Shown one piece after another: positions 24,331 through 32,592 of a stretch of 64,000 bases of DNA. How positions within the stretch are numbered: the stretch's first letter is position 1; the number at the start of each line of letters is the position of its first letter. Origin of the DNA: Microbacterium sp. SS28 (GTDB lineage Bacteria; Actinomycetota; Actinomycetes; Actinomycetales; Microbacteriaceae). The DNA is taken from the NCBI RefSeq assembly GCF_022761035.1, contig NZ_JAKWJP010000004.1, forward strand, positions 529,120-593,119. The letters are read 5' to 3'. A model generated the notes under the pieces. It saw only the letters and a list, made by a program, of their open reading frames with translations. It had not been told where the DNA came from and ran no database searches. The translations under genes and the position numbers were made by a program.

Positions 24331-25890
24331 CTACTGCTTGCCGCCGAACACCTCGCCCTCCATGGCGTCGTAGCCCTCCGCCTGCGGGTCGCGGTGCTGA
24401 CCTCCCGAGAGCGCGTACTCCTCCTCCGGAGAGAGCACGAGACGGTGGCGTCCGACGAGCGCGAAGATGACGAGGCCGATGACGTAGAACACGAGGATTG
24501 CGATGATCGCCGCCGTGTATCCCGGGTTGAGGAACTGCCCGACGAACGTCGCGAGGGCGATGAGGCCGGCGACGACCGCTCCCGTGATGCCCACCGGGCT
24601 CTTGTACGGCCGCGAGACGTCGGGGAGCTTCACCTTGAGCAGCACGTACGAGACCATCTGCAGAAGATACGCGATGACCGCGCCCCACACGGCGATGTTG
24701 AGCACGATCGCGTTCGAGACGGCGCCGATCTCCTCGTTCGCCCGCGTGATGAGGTCGACCGCGAGCAGGACGACGAAGCCGACCACGGCGCCGGTGAGCA
24801 GCGCGACCCACGGGGTCTGACGCTTGCCTGTCAGTGAGAGGAACTTCGGGTAGTAGCCGGCCCGAGACAGCGAGTACATGTTGCGTCCGTACGCGAACAT
24901 GATGCCCTGCAGCGACGCGAGCAGACCGATGAGAGCGAACAGCGACAGCACGGCCGCGAGCTCGGCAGGAAGGAACGCGCGGAAGCCGTCGAGCAGCGGC
25001 TCGCCGCTCGCGGCTATCGCGGCCGAGCCCGTCACCGCGGGGTTGAGGAAGAGCACGAGCGCACCCGTGAAGATCAGGGTGACGAGGCCCCAGATGCCCG
25101 CACGCGGGATGTCCTTCTGCGGGTTGTGCGCCTCCTCTGCGGCGAGCGGCAGCTCCTCGATGCCGAGGAAGAACCACATCGCGAAGGGGAGCGCGAACAG
25201 GATGCCCATGAATCCGAACGGCAGGAACTCCGATGAACCCGCGACGGTTTCGTCGGGCGCGATGTCCCACACGCGCGCGAAGTCGACGGCGCCGTTGGCG
25301 AACGCGAGGATCGCGAACAGGACGAGGATGCCGACCGTGAGGATCGAGACGACGATCGCGAACCGGAACGAGATCGCCGCTCCTGCCGCGTTGAGTGCGA
25401 TGAAGACGGCGTAGAGGACGATCCACCAGACCCACTGCAGTCCGAGCGCCTTCAGGTCGAACGCGCCGTCGGACAGGATCGAGAAGATGCCGTTGAGGTA
25501 GTCGGCCGAGAACAGGACGATGACACCCGTTGTGAAGACGTACTCGATCGTCTCGGCGAAGCCCGTGATGAAGCCGCCCCACGGCCCCATCGCCGATCGC
25601 GCGAACGAGTAGGCGCCGCCCGTGTGCGGAAGGGCTGCCGACATCTCGCCGATCGAGAACAGCATCCCGAAGTACATGATGACGATGATGATCGTCGCGA
25701 CCAGCAGGCCGCCCCAGCCGGCCGATCCGAGGCCGAAGTTCCAGCCTGAGAAGTCGCCCGACACGACGGCCGCGACGCCGAGACCCCACAGACCCCAGAA
25801 GCCCGCGGCCCGAGTGAGCTGACGTTTCTGGAAGTACTCGCTGCCGGCCTGGGTGTAGGTGACACCGCCGACGGACCGGGAATCGGACAT
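24331..25890 (-). CDS. APC-family amino acid/amine permease, ethanolamine permease (Eat)-like
   Basis: A 519-residue APC-superfamily permease with about 12 spans. The N-terminal block GFWGLWGLGVAAVVSGDFSG followed by WNFGLGSAGWGG and MSAALPHTGGAYSFARSAMG is the pattern of the ethanolamine permease family. It is divergent from the GlnA4-like ligase gene across 184 bp, with the palindrome at 25966 between them. It would bring ethanolamine or a related amine into the cell for the cluster at 26075-29599. The C-terminal 35 residues are polar and cytoplasmic. ATG 25890 follows GAGGAGCCCTCC. Substrate is inferred from family and neighbours. Confidence 0.88.
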   Translation of the reverse strand: MSDSRSVGGVTYTQAGSEYFQKRQLTRAAGFWGLWGLGVAAVVSGDFSGWNFGLGSAGWGGLLVATIIIVIMYFGMLFSIGEMSAALPHTGGAYSFARSAMGPWGGFITGFAETIEYVFTTGVIVLFSADYLNGIFSILSDGAFDLKALGLQWVWWIVLYAVFIALNAAGAAISFRFAIVVSILTVGILVLFAILAFANGAVDFARVWDIAPDETVAGSSEFLPFGFMGILFALPFAMWFFLGIEELPLAAEEAHNPQKDIPRAGIWGLVTLIFTGALVLFLNPAVTGSAAIAASGEPLLDGFRAFLPAELAAVLSLFALIGLLASLQGIMFAYGRNMYSLSRAGYYPKFLSLTGKRQTPWVALLTGAVVGFVVLLAVDLITRANEEIGAVSNAIVLNIAVWGAVIAYLLQMVSYVLLKVKLPDVSRPYKSPVGITGAVVAGLIALATFVGQFLNPGYTAAIIAILVFYVIGLVIFALVGRHRLVLSPEEEYALSGGQHRDPQAEGYDAMEGEVFGGKQ

Positions 25891-25965
25891 GGAGGGCTCC
25901 TCGCTCTCGGGGGAAGCGCGCGCGATTTCACGGGATGGATCGCGTCTGGCATAGAGAATGGCGCG

Positions 25966-25988
25966 AAAGGTAGTTGGTGTCTACCTTT
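25966..25988. promoter_or_regulatory. Perfect palindrome, probable operator of the amine cluster
   Basis: AAAGGTAG and CTACCTTT are separated by seven bases (TTGGTGT) in the divergent promoter region of the permease and the GlnA4-like gene. A GGTAG-N7-CTACC site suits a dimeric GntR/FCD regulator, and such a regulator is encoded at 30582 in the same cluster. Confidence 0.6.
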
Positions 25989-26074
25989 AGAGGTGAATTC
26001 GTCGCGGCATAGGCTCAGGATCCAAGAGAAGCAGCCTCACAATGGACGCGGCTCATACCAATGGAGGGTGACGG

Positions 26075-27430
26075 ATGCCGGGAAACCTGAGTGTGTCGCA
26101 ACTGGATGCCGCGATCGCGGCCGGCGAGATCGACACAGTCGTCGTGGCCTTCGCCGACGCCCAGGGCCGCCTCGTCGGCAAGCGCGTCTCGGCGCGCCTC
26201 TTCCAGGAGGAGGTCCTGCCGCACGGGGCCGAGGCATGCAACTACCTGCTGTCGGTCGACGTCGACATGAACACCGTCGACGGCTACGCGATGTCGAGCT
26301 GGGAGAAGGGGTACGGCGACATGATGCTGCTCTCCGACCCCGCGACGCTGCGCCGCATCCCGTGGCTCCCTGGTTCGGCTCTCGTCTTCGCCGACCTCGC
26401 GTGGGAGGGCGGCGCCCCCGTCGTGCAGTCGCCCCGCGAGATCCTCAAGGCGCAGCGCGCGCGCCTCGCCGAACGCGGGCTCGTCGCCTACTCCGGCACC
26501 GAGCTCGAGTTCATCGTCTTCGACGAGACGTATCGGGACGCCTGGGCCAAGGGGTATCGCGACCTGAAGCCCTCGACCGACTACAACGTCGACTACGACC
26601 TGCTCGCGTCCGGCCGGCTCGAGCCGCTGCTGCGCGACATCCGTCTCTCGATGGACGGCGCCGGTCTCTACACCGAGGGCGTCAAGGGGGAGTGCAACCT
26701 CGGCCAGCAGGAGATCGCCTTCCGCTACGCCGAAGTGCTCGAGACCGCCGACCAGCACACGCTCTACAAGAGCGGTGCCAAGGCGATCGCCGACGCGCAC
26801 GGAAAGGCCATCACGTTCATGGCGAAGTTCAACGAGCGCGAGGGCAACAGCTGCCACATCCACCTCTCGGTGCGTTCGGACGACGGCGATACGGTCATGG
26901 CGGGCGACGGCTCGCACGGGTTCAGCCCGCTCATGGAGCACTGGATCGCCGGCATCCTCGCGACCCTCCGCGAGTTCACGCTGCTCTACGCGCCGACGAT
27001 CAACTCGTACAAGCGTTTCGCGCGGGGGTCGTTCGCGCCGACGGGCGTCGCGTGGGGCGTCGACAACCGCACGTGCGCGCTGCGCGTCATCGGACACGGC
27101 GCGTCGCTGCGCGTCGAGAACCGGGTGCCCGGCGGCGACGTGAACCCCTACCTCGGGATCGCCGCGATCATCGCGGGCGGTCTGCACGGCATCGAGAACG
27201 AGCTGCCGCTGCCCGACCCGCTCGCGGGCAACGCGTACACTTCCGGAGTCGACCACCTCCCGACGACGCTGCGCGAGGCCGCCCAGCTGTTCGCCGACTC
27301 GGCCATCGCACGCACCGCCTTCGGCGACGAGATGGTCGAGCACTACCTGAACCAGGCGCGCGTCGAGGTCGAGGCCTACGACGCCGCCGTGACGGACTGG
27401 GAGCGCGTGCGTGGCTTCGAAAGACTCTGA
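26075..27430 (+). CDS. Glutamine-synthetase-like gamma-glutamyl amine ligase (GlnA4-type)
   Basis: A 451-residue member of the glutamine synthetase superfamily that joins glutamate to an amine using ATP. Landmarks: GTELEFIVF with the metal-binding Glu at about 148-156, GECNLGQQEI at about 208, NEREGNSCHIHLSV near 255-268, and NRTCALRVIGHG and ENRVPGGDVNPYL near 330-360. The adenylylation-loop Tyr of true GlnA is not evident. Company of an Eat-type permease, PuuD-like hydrolase and two dehydrogenases resembles the ethanolamine route described for Streptomyces GlnA4, though a polyamine ligase (GlnA3) is possible. ATG 26075 follows GGAGGGTGACGG. It overlaps the next gene by 20 bases. Confidence 0.9.
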   Translation: MPGNLSVSQLDAAIAAGEIDTVVVAFADAQGRLVGKRVSARLFQEEVLPHGAEACNYLLSVDVDMNTVDGYAMSSWEKGYGDMMLLSDPATLRRIPWLPGSALVFADLAWEGGAPVVQSPREILKAQRARLAERGLVAYSGTELEFIVFDETYRDAWAKGYRDLKPSTDYNVDYDLLASGRLEPLLRDIRLSMDGAGLYTEGVKGECNLGQQEIAFRYAEVLETADQHTLYKSGAKAIADAHGKAITFMAKFNEREGNSCHIHLSVRSDDGDTVMAGDGSHGFSPLMEHWIAGILATLREFTLLYAPTINSYKRFARGSFAPTGVAWGVDNRTCALRVIGHGASLRVENRVPGGDVNPYLGIAAIIAGGLHGIENELPLPDPLAGNAYTSGVDHLPTTLREAAQLFADSAIARTAFGDEMVEHYLNQARVEVEAYDAAVTDWERVRGFERL

Positions 27431-28238
27431 CCGTCGGCCCGTCATCGGGCTCACGACGTATCTCGAGCAGGCCAAGCAGGGGGTGTGGGACGTCCGCGCG
27501 GCCTTCCTGCCGCAGCAGTACTTCGACTCGGTGACATCGTCGGGCGGCGTCGCCGTGCTCCTCCCGCCACAGCCGGCTCCGGATGCCGCGGCCGAGGCGG
27601 TCCTCGACGGACTCGACGGACTCATCCTCACGGGAGGCGTCGACGTGCAGCCCGAGCTGTACGGCCAGGAGCGGCATCCGTCGACCGACCCGGCGCGCGC
27701 CGATCGCGACGCGTGGGAGCTCGCGCTGTTCCGCGGGGCGGAGGAGCGGCGCATCCCGGTGCTCGCGATCTGCCGCGGTCTGCAGCTCGTCAACATCGCG
27801 CGCGGCGGGACGCTGCACCAGCACCTGCCCGAGGCCCTCGGCACCGAGCGGTATCGCGTCGGCGGCGGCGTCTTCGCGTCGAACACGGTCGAGGTCGCTC
27901 CCGACACGCGCCTCGCCGGGATGCTCGGGGACGGCGCCTTCGACGTGCACAGCTACCACCACCAGGGCGTCGACCGGCTGGGCGACGGGCTCATCGTCAC
28001 GGCGTCGACCGACGACGGACTCGTTCAGGCCTTCGAATCCGACGGCGACGGGTACGTCGTCGGCGTGCAGTGGCACCCCGAGGAGAACGCGGAGGACAAG
28101 CGGCTCTTCGCGGGGCTCGTGGCCGAGGCATCCGTCTACGCCGCTGCGAAGCGCGGCTCCGCCTCTGCGATCCCCCGGTCCACCGGCTCGGGGACCGACA
28201 TCCGCTCGAAGACCGACCTTCGGGGAGTGAGCGCATGA
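27411..28238 (+). CDS. Class I glutamine-amidotransferase-like gamma-glutamyl hydrolase (PuuD-type)
   Basis: A 275-residue peptidase C26 enzyme that cuts gamma-glutamyl amide bonds and so releases glutamate after the amine carbon has been oxidised. TGGVDVQPELYG is at about 82. The nucleophile Cys121 is in LAICRGLQLVN, and the His-Glu of the triad is in VGVQWHPEEN. GTG 27411 lies inside the end of the ligase gene and the stop overlaps the dehydrogenase start (ATGA), so the three are tightly coupled. Family members act on gamma-glutamyl-GABA; here the neighbours suggest a gamma-glutamyl-glycine-type intermediate (inference). Confidence 0.9.
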   Translation: MASKDSDRRPVIGLTTYLEQAKQGVWDVRAAFLPQQYFDSVTSSGGVAVLLPPQPAPDAAAEAVLDGLDGLILTGGVDVQPELYGQERHPSTDPARADRDAWELALFRGAEERRIPVLAICRGLQLVNIARGGTLHQHLPEALGTERYRVGGGVFASNTVEVAPDTRLAGMLGDGAFDVHSYHHQGVDRLGDGLIVTASTDDGLVQAFESDGDGYVVGVQWHPEENAEDKRLFAGLVAEASVYAAAKRGSASAIPRSTGSGTDIRSKTDLRGVSA

Positions 28239-29599
28239 GCACGACTTTCACGCTCATCGACCCGGCGACGGGGCTGGCGTTCCAGGACGTCCCGCGCGCC
28301 TCCCTCGAGGAGGTCGACGCCGCGATCGCTGCGGCCGTCGTCGCGCAGCGTGCGTGGGCCGCGCTCGCGCCGCTGGCCCGGGCCGATGCGCTGCGCTCGT
28401 TCGCGCGGATCGTCGAGGAGCACGTCGAAGAGCTCGCGCAGCTCGAGGTGCGCAATTCGGGGCATCCGATCTCGTCCGCCCGATGGGAGGCGTCGCACGT
28501 CGCGCAGGTGCTCAACTTCTACGCGGGCGCGCCCGAGCGGCTGAACGGGCAGCAGATCCCCGTCGCGGGCGGGCTCGATGTGACCTTCCACGAGCCGTAC
28601 GGCGTCGTCGGGATCATCGTGCCGTGGAACTTCCCCATGACGATCGCGTCGTGGGGCTTCGCGCCGGCGCTCGCCGCGGGCAACGCCGTCGTGCTCAAGC
28701 CCGCCGAGCTCACGCCGCTCACGGCGGTGCGCCTCGGCGAGCTCGCTCTCGAAGCGGGGCTCCCCGGGGGCCTCTTCGCGGTCATCACGGGCTCGGGCTC
28801 GGTCGTCGGAGAGCGGTTCGTGTCGCATCCCGACGTGCGCAAAGTCGTCTTCACCGGATCGACGGATGTCGGCGTCGAGGTCGCCGCCGGGTGCGCGCGG
28901 GGCCTCAAGCCCGTGACCCTCGAGCTCGGCGGCAAGAGCGCCAACATCGTCTTCGCGGACGGCGACCTCGAGAAGGCCGCCGCGGCCGCGCCGGGCGCCG
29001 TCTTCGACAATGCGGGACAGGACTGCTGCGCACGCAGCCGCATCCTCGTGCAGCGCTCGGTGTACGACCGGTTCCTCGAGCTGCTCGAACCCGCCGTCGC
29101 CGCGTGGCGCGTCGGCGACCCGTCGCTCGAGTCGACCGAGATGGGCCCGCTCATCTCGGCGGCGCACCGCGACACCGTCGCGTCGTTCCTCGAGGGAGCG
29201 GATGTCGCCTTCCGCGGCTCGGCCCCGTCGGGCGACGGCTTCTGGATGGCGCCGTCCGTCGTGCTCGCGTCGCCGGGCGACCGCATCGCGCGGGAGGAGG
29301 TCTTCGGGCCCGTCGTCGCGGTGCTGCCCTTCGAAGACGAGGCCGACGCGATCCGGCTCGCGAACGACACGATCTACGGCCTCGCCGGGTCGCTCTGGAC
29401 CGAGAACCTCGGCCGCGCCGTGCGCGTCGCGCGGGGCGTCAAGAGCGGCGTGCTGTCGGTCAACTCGCACTCGTCGGTGCGCTACTGGACGCCGTTCGGA
29501 GGCATGAAGGCCTCGGGTCTCGGCCGCGAGCTCGGCCCCGACGCGGCGGAGCACTTCACCGAGACCAAGAACGTCTTCTTCGCGACGGATGCCTCGTGA
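28235..29599 (+). CDS. NAD(P)-dependent aldehyde dehydrogenase
   Basis: A 454-residue ALDH-superfamily enzyme. Cofactor and catalytic motifs are all present: VPWNFPMTIASWGFAPALAA, KPAELTPLTA, FTGSTDVG, the general base Glu in LELGGKSANIVF, and the nucleophile Cys264 in NAGQDCC. FGPVVAVLPF and PFGGMKASGLGRELG close the fold. In this cluster it should oxidise the gamma-glutamyl-aminoaldehyde to the acid. It is somewhat shorter than the common 475-500 residues at the N-terminus. ATG 28235 overlaps the previous stop. Confidence 0.93.
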   Translation: MSTTFTLIDPATGLAFQDVPRASLEEVDAAIAAAVVAQRAWAALAPLARADALRSFARIVEEHVEELAQLEVRNSGHPISSARWEASHVAQVLNFYAGAPERLNGQQIPVAGGLDVTFHEPYGVVGIIVPWNFPMTIASWGFAPALAAGNAVVLKPAELTPLTAVRLGELALEAGLPGGLFAVITGSGSVVGERFVSHPDVRKVVFTGSTDVGVEVAAGCARGLKPVTLELGGKSANIVFADGDLEKAAAAAPGAVFDNAGQDCCARSRILVQRSVYDRFLELLEPAVAAWRVGDPSLESTEMGPLISAAHRDTVASFLEGADVAFRGSAPSGDGFWMAPSVVLASPGDRIAREEVFGPVVAVLPFEDEADAIRLANDTIYGLAGSLWTENLGRAVRVARGVKSGVLSVNSHSSVRYWTPFGGMKASGLGRELGPDAAEHFTETKNVFFATDAS

Positions 29600-29693
29600 C
29601 GAGCCAGACGTCCCCGCGCTTTGGCCGCTCGCCGCGGCATCCGTCCCCGCGCCGAAGCGCTCGCGAGCAGGAAACCAGCACCAGAGGAGCAGC

Positions 29694-30467
29694 ATGGATC
29701 TGACACAGCGACTCAAGGACCGCGTCGCGGTCATCACGGGCGGCGCGTCCGGCATCGGGCTCGCGACCGCGCGCCGGTTCGCGGCAGAGGGCGCGAAGGT
29801 CGTCATCGCCGACCTCGACGCGAAGACGGGCGAGGCTGCCGCGGCGGAGGTCGGCGGGGCCTTCCGGCACGTGAATGTCGCGGAGGAGGCATCCGTCGAC
29901 GCGCTCTTCGACGGCGTCGCCGCCGAGTTCGGGCGCCTCGACATCGCCTTCAACAACGCCGGCATCTCGCCTGCCGACGACGACTCGATCGAGACGACCG
30001 AGCTGCCTGCCTGGGATCGCGTGCAGGACGTCAACCTCAAGAGCGTCTACCTGTGCTCGCGCGCGGCGCTGCGGCACATGGTGCCGGCGGGCAAGGGCTC
30101 GATCATCAACACGGCGTCGTTCGTCGCGCTGCTCGGCTCGGCGACGTCGCAGATCTCGTACACCGCCTCGAAGGGCGGCGTACTCGCCATGACGCGCGAG
30201 CTCGGCGTGCAGTTCGCGCGGCAGGGCATCCGGGTCAACGCCCTGTGCCCCGGTCCCGTCAATACGCCGCTCCTGCAGGAGCTCTTCGCGAAGGACCCCG
30301 AGCGCGCGCAGCGCCGCCTCGTGCACGTGCCGATCGGCCGCTTCGCCGAGCCCGAGGAGCTCGCGGCATCCGTCGCCTTCCTCGCATCGGACGACGCGTC
30401 GTTCATCACGGCGACGGCCTTCGTCGTGGACGGCGGCATCACCAACGCCTACGTGACGCCGCTGTAG
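29694..30467 (+). CDS. Short-chain dehydrogenase/reductase
   Basis: A 257-residue classical SDR. The cofactor loop TGGASGIG is at about 16-23, Asp near 41 (IADLDAKTG) suggests NAD preference, NNAGIS is at about 88, and the catalytic Ser-Tyr-Lys is seen in SQISYTASKGG. I chose ATG 29694 because GAGGAGCAGC precedes it and the N-terminus (LTQRLKDRVAVITGG) is typical; longer in-frame starts run back into the dehydrogenase gene. It lies 94 bp downstream of the aldehyde dehydrogenase. In the amine route it may oxidise the gamma-glutamyl-amino alcohol to the aldehyde. This is inference, since many SDRs are annotated only as 3-oxoacyl-ACP reductase-like. Confidence 0.9.
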   Translation: MDLTQRLKDRVAVITGGASGIGLATARRFAAEGAKVVIADLDAKTGEAAAAEVGGAFRHVNVAEEASVDALFDGVAAEFGRLDIAFNNAGISPADDDSIETTELPAWDRVQDVNLKSVYLCSRAALRHMVPAGKGSIINTASFVALLGSATSQISYTASKGGVLAMTRELGVQFARQGIRVNALCPGPVNTPLLQELFAKDPERAQRRLVHVPIGRFAEPEELAASVAFLASDDASFITATAFVVDGGITNAYVTPL

Positions 30468-30581
30468 GGTCACGGACATGGGCCGGATGACTGCTGACCG
30501 GGGCCGAGAGCGCCCGCGGACGGCATTTCGGCGCGCGCGCGACCCGATCTGCAGGCGCACGGGCAGCCGCGAGGAGCGGCG

Positions 30582-31295
30582 ATGACCGATTCTCCGCTGA
30601 AGGAAGTGCGCAAGGCCGTCTACCGGCCCGTGCGCGAGGGCAACGCGCTCGAAGACACCGTCGCGCGGCTCGTGCAGACGATCCGCCTCGGAGTCGTCGC
30701 GCCGGGGGAGTCGCTTCCCGCCGAGCGCGAGCTCGCGGCGCGCTACGCCGTGAGCCGCGACACCGTGCGGGAAGCGATCCGCGAGCTGGCCGACACGGGA
30801 TTCCTCGTTCGACGACGCGGGCGCTACGGCGGCACGTTCGTCGCGGATCCGCTGCCCGCCGCCACCCCCGAGGCCGTCTCGCCCGACGAGCTCGAGGACG
30901 TCCTCGGACTCCGGCGCGTGCTCGAGGCGGGCGCTGCCCGCGCCGCCGCCGAGCGCACGCTCTCGCCCGCGGTGCGCGCGGACCTGTGGGCACGACACGA
31001 AGAGGCGTGCGCCGCGGGCGAAGCGGACTACCGCCGGCTCGACACCCTGCTTCACCTGACGGTTGCGGAGGTCGCCGGCATCCCGTCGCTCGTCGCGCTC
31101 GTCGCCGAGAACCGCGCCCGCGTCAACGCATGGCTCGACACCTTCCCGCTGCTGCCGCGCAACATCGAGCACTCCAACGCGCAGCACGAGCGCATCGTGA
31201 CGGCGATCCTGTCGGGGAGAGCGGATGCCGCCGAGATGGCGCTGCTCGAACACCTCGCCGGGTCCGAGGCGCTGCTGCGCGGGTTCCTCGGCTGA
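30582..31295 (+). CDS. GntR/FadR-family regulator with FCD domain
   Basis: A 237-residue regulator. The N-terminal winged helix has SLPAERELAARYAVSRDTVR and LVRRRGRYGGTFV. An all-helical FCD domain follows from about 100, with LRRVLEAGAARAAAERT, HLTVAEVAGIPSL and a C-terminal EHLAGSEALL; His/Asp residues there could bind metal and ligand. ATG 30582 has GAGGAGCGGC in front. It closes the amine cluster and is the likely protein for the palindrome at 25966-25988. The 114-bp gap before it shows no matching palindrome. Confidence 0.9.
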   Translation: MTDSPLKEVRKAVYRPVREGNALEDTVARLVQTIRLGVVAPGESLPAERELAARYAVSRDTVREAIRELADTGFLVRRRGRYGGTFVADPLPAATPEAVSPDELEDVLGLRRVLEAGAARAAAERTLSPAVRADLWARHEEACAAGEADYRRLDTLLHLTVAEVAGIPSLVALVAENRARVNAWLDTFPLLPRNIEHSNAQHERIVTAILSGRADAAEMALLEHLAGSEALLRGFLG

Positions 31296-31366
31296 GGTCG
31301 TGGGGGCGGGAACAGTGGGGAGGGGCATCGCGAGGCGTCGAGTCGCGGCCCGTCTACGCTGGTGGG

Positions 31367-31774
31367 ATGGCCGGCAAGAAGCGCGCGAAGAAGCAGGAAC
31401 CCGTCGAGTTCCGCAACACGGCGCTCGGCGACGCTCTGCAGACGCAGGACATCGCTGCTGTCGCCTTCGCGCTGCGCCATGGCCCGACGGTCGTTCCGCT
31501 CATGAAGCCCGGCACTCGCGACAATCCCCTCGACGTCGGCGAGGTGTGGACCTACCGCGATCCGAACACAGGGGATGTCGCACTCCTGCTCTTCAGCGAC
31601 GCGCAGCACAAACCCGCCGCCCTGCCGCCCGCCGTCGCGCTCCAGTCGCCCGGCGCCCTGCGCGCGTTCCTCAGCACGCACCGCTCGGCGATCACGACCG
31701 TGTTCTTCGACATCGCGGGCCCGCATCCGATGCAGGCGACGCCCGACGAAGTCATCAAGGCGCTCGACGCCTGA
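31367..31774 (+). CDS. Conserved hypothetical protein
   Basis: A 135-residue soluble protein beginning with a Lys-rich MAGKKRAKKQEPVEFRNTAL. The rest alternates strands and helices (VVPLMKPGTR, VWTYRDPNTGDVALLLFSD, TTVFFDIAGPHPMQATPDEV). The layout loosely recalls SseB-like domains, but I cannot assign it. ATG 31367 lies six bases after TACGCT, suggesting a leaderless or very short leader transcript. The gene is seven bases upstream of the next one. Confidence 0.7.
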   Translation: MAGKKRAKKQEPVEFRNTALGDALQTQDIAAVAFALRHGPTVVPLMKPGTRDNPLDVGEVWTYRDPNTGDVALLLFSDAQHKPAALPPAVALQSPGALRAFLSTHRSAITTVFFDIAGPHPMQATPDEVIKALDA

Positions 31775-31781
31775 TGCCGCG

Positions 31782-32582
31782 ATGAACGACCAGGCACGCG
31801 CAGAGCTGCGCGAGCTGCAGGCACGGGCCTATGGTCCGGCGGGCGACATCCATGACGACCCCGCGGCGCTCCGGCGCCTCGAGGAGCTCCAGGCGCGGAT
31901 CGCGGCCGACGACGCGCGCGTCGCGCGGGGCGGGATCGAGGGTCCGGATGCTCCGCCCCAGGTCGCCCAATGGAGCGAGCCGGACGAGGAGGCCGACGGC
32001 GAGACGACGGATGACGCGCCCGGCGCGGCCGCGGAGGTGGTCGCCGAGGCGGCCGCGGACGAGGCATCCGTCCCGCGGAGCCGGTGGCGCGGCTGGGTGC
32101 CGTGGCTCTGGGTCGCTTCGGTGCTCGTCGCGGGGGGAGTGGCGGCCAGCTGGAATCTCGCCGGGACGGCTCTCTCGCTTCTCCCGATCGGCGGCGGTGG
32201 CCCCGGCGCCGAGCGAGTCGAGGTGATCCTGGTCGATCCCGACTTCCAACACTGGGACGCCATCGCGGACGACTCCATCGAGCAGACCGGCTTCAGCGAC
32301 TTCTACGGCATGACGCCGATCGCCTCGACCGGCGGCTGGTGGGGCGCCGACATCGACGAGACGTGCCTCGCACTCGCGCGCACCGCCGACGTCGAGTCCG
32401 GTTCCGAGAACATCAACGGCCCCTTCTACACGGGCTGCAGTGCCGGACCGTTCAGCGCGACGCTGCAGTTCATCGTCACGCCCGACTTTCCGGACGAGTT
32501 CCTCGAGCGCTTCCCCGAAGGCGAGGCGATGAAGTTCGTGCTCGACGGCGATCGGGTCGGCGTCTTCATCGCGGCCGACTGA
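31782..32582 (+). CDS. Single-span membrane protein with long acidic head, unknown function
   Basis: A 266-residue protein. Residues 1-95 form an acidic, Ala-rich, partly coiled cytoplasmic part (RAELRELQARAYGP, RRLEELQARIAADDARVARG). One span follows at about 102-125 (VPWLWVASVLVAGGVAASW), then an extracytoplasmic domain with two cysteines (ETCLALAR, YTGCSAG) and the phrase GMTPIASTGGWWGADIDE. No family recognised. It lies seven bases behind the preceding hypothetical gene and is probably co-transcribed with it; it converges on radA. Confidence 0.72.
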   Translation: MNDQARAELRELQARAYGPAGDIHDDPAALRRLEELQARIAADDARVARGGIEGPDAPPQVAQWSEPDEEADGETTDDAPGAAAEVVAEAAADEASVPRSRWRGWVPWLWVASVLVAGGVAASWNLAGTALSLLPIGGGGPGAERVEVILVDPDFQHWDAIADDSIEQTGFSDFYGMTPIASTGGWWGADIDETCLALARTADVESGSENINGPFYTGCSAGPFSATLQFIVTPDFPDEFLERFPEGEAMKFVLDGDRVGVFIAAD

Positions 32583-32592
32583 ACGAGCCTGC

